Source: an uncultured Persicobacter sp. (lineage in GTDB: Bacteria; Bacteroidota; Bacteroidia; Cytophagales; Cyclobacteriaceae). Taken from it: a DNA stretch of 64,000 nucleotides. A model generated the notes under the pieces. That model searched no databases, was not told the origin of the DNA, and worked only from the letters and a program-made list of their open reading frames with translations. The position numbers and the translations under genes were made by a program. Positions 58,201 to 64,000 of this stretch are shown here, in pieces; the stretch's first letter is position 1, and each line of letters opens with the position of its first letter. The DNA is taken from NCBI GenBank assembly GCA_947498325.1, contig CANMKE010000027.1, forward strand, positions 1-64,000, in the 5' to 3' direction.

Positions 58201-61200
58201 GAAACTTGCCGAACATTCCAAAGCATCAGTTACTGTACCCGTATAAGTACCTTCTGATAAATTTGACAAGTCAAAATCAGTTAAAGAATTATCGTGATCC
58301 CATTCAATAGTATAAGGAGTCGTACCGTCAGCAACAGTGATACTAATTGCACCATCTGGTGTTTCACAATTAGACTGATCTGTTGTAGCTACCGACAAGT
58401 TTGGTGAATCAGTTTCATCCAACACTTCTACCTCAACAAAATCAGTACAGCTGTTGGCATCGGTAACGGTTACTGAATAAGTACCTGCGGCAATATTTTG
58501 CAATTCATCAGAAGTATCACCTGTATTCCACTCATAAGTTAAGGGAGCAACACCTCCAGTAATATTCAAACTAATCGCACCATTTGTATTTGAGCCACAC
58601 AAGGTTTGATGGGTAATACTCGCTGTTACTACAGGTGCATTGGTGTTATTCTCAATTTCAATATCGTCAAGAGTTGTCGAACATCCATTGGCATCGGTAA
58701 CGGTTACCGAATACGTCCCAGCTACTTTGTCTACAAAAGTTTCACCCGTTGTTCCGTCAGACCAAGTGAAGGTATAAGGTGCTGTACCACCAGTAACGGC
58801 ATCCAATGTAATGCTTCCATCAGGTGTAACACAATTTGTTTGTGCTGATCTTGACTGAACAGAAACCATAGGAGTATCAGTATTATCCTCAACATCAAAG
58901 CTTTCCATTCCTGAACATCCTTTGGTATCGGTCACCGTAACGGTATATGTTCCTGCACTCAAATTCTCAATGTTCTGCGTTGTTTCTCCATTTGACCACA
59001 AATAGGTATATGGAGCTTCACCCTCAGAAACAGTGATCTGAATTGCGCCATCAGCATCCACGCAGTTCGTCTGGTCAGTAACCGATCCCGCGATTGTTGG
59101 CAACTCCTTCTCATCAATAACTACGAAGGTTGTATTGGATGCACAATTATTGGCATCAGTTACGGTTACCGTATAAGTTCCTGCGACCAACTCTACACGA
59201 TCCTGATCGGTGCTACCATTATCATCCCAAAGGAAGGTAAACGGCCCCGTACCGTCAGTAATCGTCAATGTAAGACTACCATTTGGAGCAGCACAATTAC
59301 TGTCATTTTCAATGGCCGCTGATACTGATGGGGCACCACTTTGATCCTTAACCTCGGCAGATATCATCACCTCACATCCAACTGCATCGGTTACGGTTAC
59401 TGAGTAATTTCCAGCAATCAGACCCGTACGATCTTTGTCCGTGTTTCCATCAGACCAAAGGAAGGTATAAGGTTCCGTTCCACCCGACACCGTCAGGGTG
59501 ATCGTTCCATCAGGAGTACCACAAGTCATATTGTCCGTTGCTGAGGCAGACGCTAAAGGTGGATTAGAATCATCAGCAAGATCAATCACTTCAACATAGG
59601 TACATCCTTTGGTATCAGTAATCGTTACCTCGTATTGTCCTGCTGAAAGATTTTCACGGATAGCTGCTGTTTCAGTTGGCTCGTCCACGCCATCTTTTTT
59701 CCAAGAATAGGTATATGGACTCACTCCCCCATTTGCAGCGACCTCAATACGGCCATCAGGCATCGTACATGAGCTCACATTTTGTGTGGTGATTGTTGCC
59801 TGTACAGGAGCAATAATTCCAAAATCAAAAGGATTATTCGTAACAACGGCCTCACAGGAAGCTTGTCCGGTCACCATTTTAATTTGAACAGGCATATCAG
59901 AGAGGGCAATGTTCCCATCACCTCCACAAGAAATTCTGTCCAATGAAATGGTAAAGAACTGTTCGCCTGAAGCAAGTGTTTGTCCATTTACCCCATCACT
60001 ATTCCAGTTAAATGACAATCCACCAGCCTCGCGAATAATCGCTGCAGGATCAACCGCAGGGCTAATCACTTGATTATAATCATCAACAATAGGATTGGCA
60101 AAAATGCTTGCATCCCAAGTAAGAGAGAGGCTTGACGAATGTAGGTCTGAAACCCCGTCCGTTGTAACACTAAAGGTTACCTTATCATCTGTATTGGCAA
60201 TTTCAACAATATTTAAAGTTGCATTTACCGTTGGATTAATCGTTACGGCAACTGGTAAAGTCGCTATACATGATCCTAATTCAGCTTCAATCCAATAAGT
60301 GCCGGAAACAGTTATATTTTGACCGATATTTGAACCACCACTTGCAGGATCACCATCATAGTAAGTAATGGCTGCAGTTGGTGAGACATTGGTGATCGCA
60401 TCTTGTAAATCGTAAGCATCACAAGACAAAGCCGTTGCCTCCACCGCAAAATCCAATGTGTTTATAACGACTGTCAAAGAATCAGTAACAATTCCACAAG
60501 AGCTACCTGCTTTCTCGGCAGTCAGATAAAATTTCACTTGCCCCGTGGTTATATCATTTAACCCCGCCTGATAAGTTGGCGTTAAGGTATTGTCATCTGT
60601 AAACGTTCCATCACCTGCTTCTGTCGTCCATGTGAAAGTGTCATAATCTCCGGTAATTGAACCAGTTAGATTAATAATATCGCCTGAGCAAATTTGCTGG
60701 TCAGCTCCGGCATCGACAATTGGTGCTGATTCAACATCAATTATCGCTTCATTATCGACAATTGTTGCTACACAAGTATTGGTCTCTGAGGTTACCGAAA
60801 CCAAGATGTAAGTCGTTGTTGCGGTTGGCGTAACAGAAATCGCGTCACCAGCAGAATAGCCAGTAATCGTTTGATCTGATGTGCCATCATTGATCACAAC
60901 CGTATAAGTTCCGACTGCATTACTGATTGAAACATTCAAATCAGCTGATGTACCTTCACATATCGTGTCATCACCATTCAGCGCAACATCTGATTCGTCA
61001 TTGAACGAAATCGACACTTCATCTTCTGACGGTGGACAAACGCCCGCCGTTTTGCTGATTGTCCATTTCAACACATAATCATTCACTGCATCAGCGGTGA
61101 AAGTAGTTGATGGATCAGTGGCATCAGCAAAAGTACCCGTTCCTCCTGAAATAATAGACCAAGTTCCTTCCTCGCCTGCAGCTACTACATTAGCTGACAA

Positions 61201-64000
61201 AGTGTAGGTCAATTCACAGCTTGTAGCATCCGCTCCAGCATTAGATACTGTGGTTGCTGGTTCAATCGTCAAAGTCAAATCATCAGATACAGAACCACAG
61301 GTGCCGTTGGCATTTGTCGTCGCTGTCAAGGTTACTGTACCTGCTGCGATATCGTCTGATCCAGGGGTGTAAGTTGTATTAATATCAGTTGCATCAGCAA
61401 ATGAACCGTCTCCGCTCGTCGTCCAGGTAATGCCTGTCGCTCCACCTGAGAATATCGCTGATAAAGTTGCTGATTCTGAAGAACAGATCGTCGCATCTAA
61501 ACCTGCGTTAACCACTGGCAAGGCATCAATCGTTACCGTCAACTGATCAACATCGGCTACACACTCGGTGCCTGCATTTGTTGTCAAAATCAAATCAACT
61601 GTTCCTGCTGAAATATCAGCTGCACTTGGCGTGTAAGTAGTTGATAAAGAAGTAGCGTCCGCAAATGTACCTGAACCGCTTGTTGTCCAAGTAGCGGAAG
61701 TTGCACCGCCTGAGATTGTTCCCGTTACGGTAACATCGCTTCCTCCACAAACCGTTTGATCAACGCCCGCATCCGCAATCGGCGCTGCCTCGATCGATAA
61801 TGTCAAATCATCAGATACAGAACCACAGGTGCCGTTGGCATTTGTCGTCGCTGTCAAGGTTACTGTGCCTGCTGCGATATCGTCTGATCCAGGGGTGTAA
61901 GTTGTATTAATATCAGTTGCATCAGCAAATGAACCGTCTCCGCTCGTCGTCCAGGTAATGCCTGTCGCACCGCCTGAGAATGTCGCTGATAAAGTTGCTT
62001 GATCCGTAGAACAAATCGTCGCATCTAAACCTGCGTTAACCACTGGCAAAGCATCAATCGTTACCGTCAATTGATCAACATCGGCTACACACTCGGTACC
62101 TGCATTTGTTGTCAAAATCAAATCAACTGTTCCTGCTGAAATATCAGCGGCACTTGGCGTGTAAGTAGTTGATAAAGAAGTAGCGTCTGCAAAGGTTCCT
62201 GTGCCGCTTGTTGTCCAAGTAGCGGAAATTGCTCCGCCTGAGATTGTTCCCGTTACGGTAACATCGCTTCCTGCACAAATCGTTTGATCGATACCTGCAT
62301 CCGCAATCGGTGCTTCCTCGATCGATAATGTCAAATCATCAGAAACTGAACCACAGCTGCCGTTGGCATTTGTGGTAGCTGTCAAGACAACTGATCCATT
62401 CGAGATATCATCCGAACTTGGTGTATAGGTAGTATTTGCAGCTGTTGCGTCAGCAAATGACCCTGTTCCGCTCGTCGTCCAAGTAATTCCTGTCGCACCG
62501 CCTGAGAATGTTGCTGATAAAATTGCTTGATCCGTAGAACAAATCGTCGCGTCTGAACCTGCATCAACTACTGGCAAAGCATCAATCGTTACAGTCAACT
62601 GATCAACATCGGCTACACACTCGGTGCCTGCATTTGTTGTCAAAATCAAATCAACTGTTCCTGCTGAAATATCAGCTGCACTTGGCGTGTAAGTAGTTGA
62701 TAAGGATGTAGCGTCGGCAAATGTACCTGAACCGCTTGTTGTCCAAGAAGCTGAAGTTGCGCCGCCTGAGATTGTTCCCGTTACGGTAACATCGCTTCCT
62801 GCACAAATCGTTTGATCGATACCTGCATCCGCAATCGGCGCTGCCTCGATCGATAATGTCAGATCATCAGATACTGAACCACAGCTGCCGTTAGCATTTG
62901 TAGTAGCAGTCAAGACAACTGAACCATTCGAGATATCATCTGAACTTGGTGTATAGGTTGTATTTGCAGCTGTTGCGTCTGCAAATGACCCTGTTCCGCT
63001 CGTCGTCCAAGTAATTCCTGTCGCACCGCCTGAGAATGTTGCTGATAAAGTTGCTTGATCCGTAGAACAAATCGTCGCATCTAAACCTGCGTTAACCACT
63101 GGCAAAGCATCGATCGTTACTGTCAATTGATCAACATCGGCTACACACTCGGCGCCTGCATTTGTTGTCAAAATCAAATCAACTGTTCCTGCTGAAATAT
63201 CAGCTGCACTTGGCGTGTAAGTAGTTGATAAGGATGTAGCGTCGGCAAATGTACCTGAACCGCTTGTTGTCCAAGTAGCGGAAGTTGCTCCGCCTGAGAT
63301 TGTTCCCGTTACGGTAACATCACTTCCTTCACAAATCGTCTGATCAACGCCTGCATCCGCAATCGGCGCTGCCTCGATCGATAATGTCAAATCATCAGAT
63401 ACAGAACCACAGGTGCCGTTGGCATTTGTCGTCGCTGTCAAGGTTACTGTGCCTGCTGCGATATCGTCTGATCCAGGGGTGTAAGTTGTATTAATATCAG
63501 TTCCATCAGCAAATGAACCGTCTCCGCTCGTCGTCCAGGTAATGCCTGTCGCACCGCCTGAGAATGTCGCTGATAAAGTTGCTGATTCTGAAGAACAGAT
63601 CGTCGCATCTAAGCCTGCGTTAACCACTGGCAAAGCATCGATCGTTACTGTCAATTGATCAACATCGGCTACACATTCGGTGCCTGCATTGGTTGTCAAA
63701 ATCAAATCAACTGTTCCTGCTGAAATATCAGCTGCACTTGGCGTGTAAGTAGTTGATAAGGATGTAGCGTCGGCAAATGTACCTGAACCGCTTGTTGTCC
63801 AAGAAGCTGAAGTTGCGCCGCCTGAGATGGAACCTGTTACGGAAACATCACTTCCTTCACAAATCGTCTGATCAACGCCTGCATCCGCAATCGGTGCTTC
63901 CTCGATAGATAATGTCAAATCATCAGAAACTGAACCACAGCTGCCGTTGGCATTTGTGGTAGCTGTCAAGACAACTGATCCATTCGAGATATCATCCGAA
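55276..64000 (-). CDS. Giant SprB-repeat surface protein with T9SS type B (gliding-motility) C-terminal domain, partial
   Basis: More than 2900 residues; the reading frame runs off the right edge, so the N-terminus is not seen. From the edge inward: (1) near-identical Ig-like modules of about 88 residues alternating in two types, with a 528-bp DNA period, at about 61270-64000; (2) a diverged stretch with similar domains and one cohesin-like module (about 59830-60230); (3) ten SprB repeats of about 78 residues (57450-59795), each with a C..PDG.I.......PY.Y.W start and AGTY.VTVTDA..C end; (4) about five diverged SprB-like units; (5) a type B T9SS sorting domain (WIPNLFTPNGDSKNETFYI, RWGGIVYRNDDY, DGRGVPDGTYFYSLD, GWIEVFKG). 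This is a surface adhesin secreted by T9SS, related to gliding adhesin SprB. Confidence 0.92.
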   Translation of the reverse strand, partial: SDDISNGSVVLTATTNANGSCGSVSDDLTLSIEEAPIADAGVDQTICEGSDVSVTGSISGGATSASWTTSGSGTFADATSLSTTYTPSAADISAGTVDLILTTNAGTECVADVDQLTVTIDALPVVNAGLDATICSSESATLSATFSGGATGITWTTSGDGSFADGTDINTTYTPGSDDIAAGTVTLTATTNANGTCGSVSDDLTLSIEAAPIADAGVDQTICEGSDVTVTGTISGGATSATWTTSGSGTFADATSLSTTYTPSAADISAGTVDLILTTNAGAECVADVDQLTVTIDALPVVNAGLDATICSTDQATLSATFSGGATGITWTTSGTGSFADATAANTTYTPSSDDISNGSVVLTATTNANGSCGSVSDDLTLSIEAAPIADAGIDQTICAGSDVTVTGTISGGATSASWTTSGSGTFADATSLSTTYTPSAADISAGTVDLILTTNAGTECVADVDQLTVTIDALPVVDAGSDATICSTDQAILSATFSGGATGITWTTSGTGSFADATAANTTYTPSSDDISNGSVVLTATTNANGSCGSVSDDLTLSIEEAPIADAGIDQTICAGSDVTVTGTISGGAISATWTTSGTGTFADATSLSTTYTPSAADISAGTVDLILTTNAGTECVADVDQLTVTIDALPVVNAGLDATICSTDQATLSATFSGGATGITWTTSGDGSFADATDINTTYTPGSDDIAAGTVTLTATTNANGTCGSVSDDLTLSIEAAPIADAGVDQTVCGGSDVTVTGTISGGATSATWTTSGSGTFADATSLSTTYTPSAADISAGTVDLILTTNAGTECVADVDQLTVTIDALPVVNAGLDATICSSESATLSAIFSGGATGITWTTSGDGSFADATDINTTYTPGSDDIAAGTVTLTATTNANGTCGSVSDDLTLTIEPATTVSNAGADATSCELTYTLSANVVAAGEEGTWSIISGGTGTFADATDPSTTFTADAVNDYVLKWTISKTAGVCPPSEDEVSISFNDESDVALNGDDTICEGTSADLNVSISNAVGTYTVVINDGTSDQTITGYSAGDAISVTPTATTTYILVSVTSETNTCVATIVDNEAIIDVESAPIVDAGADQQICSGDIINLTGSITGDYDTFTWTTEAGDGTFTDDNTLTPTYQAGLNDITTGQVKFYLTAEKAGSSCGIVTDSLTVVINTLDFAVEATALSCDAYDLQDAITNVSPTAAITYYDGDPASGGSNIGQNITVSGTYWIEAELGSCIATLPVAVTINPTVNATLNIVEIANTDDKVTFSVTTDGVSDLHSSSLSLTWDASIFANPIVDDYNQVISPAVDPAAIIREAGGLSFNWNSDGVNGQTLASGEQFFTISLDRISCGGDGNIALSDMPVQIKMVTGQASCEAVVTNNPFDFGIIAPVQATITTQNVSSCTMPDGRIEVAANGGVSPYTYSWKKDGVDEPTETAAIRENLSAGQYEVTITDTKGCTYVEVIDLADDSNPPLASASATDNMTCGTPDGTITLTVSGGTEPYTFLWSDGNTDKDRTGLIAGNYSVTVTDAVGCEVMISAEVKDQSGAPSVSAAIENDSNCAAPNGSLTLTITDGTGPFTFLWDDNGSTDQDRVELVAGTYTVTVTDANNCASNTTFVVIDEKELPTIAGSVTDQTNCVDADGAIQITVSEGEAPYTYLWSNGETTQNIENLSAGTYTVTVTDTKGCSGMESFDVEDNTDTPMVSVQSRSAQTNCVTPDGSITLDAVTGGTAPYTFTWSDGTTGETFVDKVAGTYSVTVTDANGCSTTLDDIEIENNTNAPVVTASITHQTLCGSNTNGAISLNITGGVAPLTYEWNTGDTSDELQNIAAGTYSVTVTDANSCTDFVEVEVLDETDSPNLSVATTDQSNCETPDGAISITVADGTTPYTIEWDHDNSLTDFDLSNLSEGTYTGTVTDALECSASFSATITNTADVPQINPTITNQSDCVNPDGEIAIEITGGEEPYNVEWLDDDTAPQNRTELTAGTYTIKVVDAKMCETMLEVTVGDDTESPVLAAIIINHSDCVNPNGSISLTVAGGTEPYTYAWSNGETTSSIANLENGDYTVTVTSDNSCSVEQTFTVGDDRDMPVITIDKVVDKTDCDTQNGEIHLSVTGGDGVYSFKWEDDATINSAIRTGLRNGTYRVSVQDGESCETEIVEIKVGQPEDCFDCERDFRTAVSTNAEKCNGSKDGAIVIQVDGAPEGSEYFYEINGDRQIFNTRFVEVTSINGEGIGAGTYQVSLGVVDDLSCGEIIKTANVSTALALNTSFDVTNPTCEMADGQIKVILTPTVGSELFELYDVNENLLQTAVDGIFRSLAEGTYFVKVKQADCESELLRVSLTEDCSIPPVDCEELAVTETITHPSCDDPESGMVILTPSQAGDFRFELINTENTIENTDGRFDGLEAGDYSFIVSAEVSGCSVSGTLKLNASNDINITWNATESSCNNNDGSIQLQVSGGQAPYAYRLNGQDYSLPEGGLIDNLGRGTYTFEVTDNKGCVARREIEVTSPDLVYYHPVTVNQPSCEGNGKDGSFTVRVNREQTIDPGPYFISINGGAFEEMFGGIMTYDSLTNGNYNVVLKAGSADSGCPNELVVAVEGGVDPISFKVNESDQGCIDESAIVEVTDIYGTAGVESTIELIRFEGSSQTVIAEVTADFTDFNTFTFDADVVPGKYQVRVWQAVKECEVESRSGTFEIIGPGQAMSIEGIEVLRKSFEDRGTGIVGVKNFFRSGMNGYEVRIHQLQSFVPGLEIDERPWVAIPNIRDVEVVHEYVFKDLSAGLYQVEFRDRNGEGCLIISDEFELEADPAVWIPNLFTPNGDSKNETFYIRNMPKDEDEGGWKIIITNRWGGIVYRNDDYRKENAWDGRGVPDGTYFYSLDAGETGKFNGWIEVFKGRIASN
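57450..59795 (-). repeat. Ten tandem SprB repeats (protein level)
   Basis: Ten consecutive units of about 235 bases. They are related at the protein level (QTNCVDADGAIQITVSEGEA, PYTYLWSNGETTQNIENLSA, GTYTVTVTD and variants) but diverged at DNA level, in contrast to the upstream Ig-like modules. Confidence 0.85.
59830..60230 (-). other. Cohesin-like module in the giant adhesin
   Basis: The segment VNATLNIVEIANTDDKVTFS...SSLSLTWDASIFANPIV...GLSFNWNSDGVNGQTLASGEQFFTISL reads like a cohesin-type jelly-roll domain: use of a hydrophobic beta-strand pattern, a 'D.. L/ F' strand after 'SLTWDASIF', and 'GE.LF.I' closing strands. It is a single copy, between Ig-like modules and SprB repeats. The assignment rests on pattern only. 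Confidence 0.4.
61270..64000 (-). repeat. 528-bp tandem repeats in the giant adhesin gene
   Basis: The phrase GGCAAAGCATCAATCGTTAC or near variants recurs at 61517, 62045, 62573, 63101 and 63629, exactly 528 bases apart. Each unit encodes two Ig-like modules (about 176 residues). Adjacent copies differ at only a few percent of positions. The array continues past the window edge. Confidence 0.9.

Noticed and set aside
58606-58848. 80-residue forward frame in the adhesin gene
   Set aside because: Antisense reading of SprB repeats; repetitive coding DNA often leaves such frames.
55276-63969. Complete gene starting at 63969
   Set aside because: The apparent start is a TTG inside a repeat (VVLTATTNAN); the frame continues to the window edge, so the gene is partial.
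61270-64000. Possible CRISPR array in the regularly repeated region
   Set aside because: The period is 528 bases, the repeats are coding and continuous, and no short unique spacers exist.

Overview
This window is chromosomal DNA from a member of the Bacteroidota, most likely a gliding or adhesive marine-type member of the order Cytophagales. The case rests on several kinds of evidence: a type IX secretion (T9SS) plug protein, a T9SS type A cargo protein, a giant SprB-repeat protein ending in a gliding-motility type C-terminal domain, two large TonB-dependent receptors of the carboxypeptidase-regulatory-domain type, several Bacteroidota-restricted families (DUF4296, DUF4301, DUF3276/PUR, DUF5103), and a -33/-7 promoter of the Bacteroidota pattern (TTTG, 19 bases, TAnnTTTG) in front of rplU-rpmA. 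No rRNA, tRNA, CRISPR array or intact insertion sequence was seen.

Layout. 1-6300: a dienoyl-CoA-reductase-like SDR, a secreted penicillin acylase family hydrolase with a small membrane protein, an ElaA-like acetyltransferase, and a radical SAM enzyme of unknown substrate. 6276-9326: a repeat-rich segment with a 148-bp duplicated terminator module, several palindromic repeat families, two tandem nitroreductases, and a 403-bp MITE-like element with 18-bp terminal inverted repeats and a 10-bp target duplication. 9327-16160: a membrane-bound class III nucleotidyl cyclase convergent with an HD-PycTM protein, which is itself downstream of a 1180-residue outer-membrane protein with a degenerate phosphatase domain; then a PAP2 phosphatase. 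16279-25777: TonB receptor with adjacent sensor kinase/response regulator, L21-L27, an Rpn-type PD-(D/E)XK nuclease followed by two stand-alone tandem copies of its own C-terminal domain, and a second TonB receptor. 25938-33482: a UbiA prenyltransferase, a GyrI-like protein, MutS2, a DUF4296 lipoprotein, and a DUF58-BatD-like-BatA cluster. 33537-39419: a LytS-like protein without its phospho-acceptor His facing a LytTR regulator, then Fur, YidD, ThiL, an IscA-type protein and small genes. 39644-48540: DUF4301, MurF, T9SS cargo, ABC-F, T9SS plug. 48633-55118: a stand-alone Cas6-like protein, YchF, AI-2E transporter, PUR protein, DUF58, ferredoxin and LuxC-type acyl-CoA reductase. 55276-64000: a giant repeat adhesin running off the window edge.

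The most interesting points are (1) the Rpn nuclease with tandemly duplicated C-terminal domains, which resembles a nuclease toxin with detached antitoxin-like copies; (2) the HD-PycTM/nucleotidyl cyclase neighbourhood, Pycsar-like in parts but not in arrangement; (3) a Cas6-like endoribonuclease with no CRISPR context; (4) the His-less LytS-like partner of a LytTR regulator; (5) a dense set of palindromic dispersed repeats, one group nested inside a MITE; and (6) the 528-bp repeats and a cohesin-like module in the giant adhesin.
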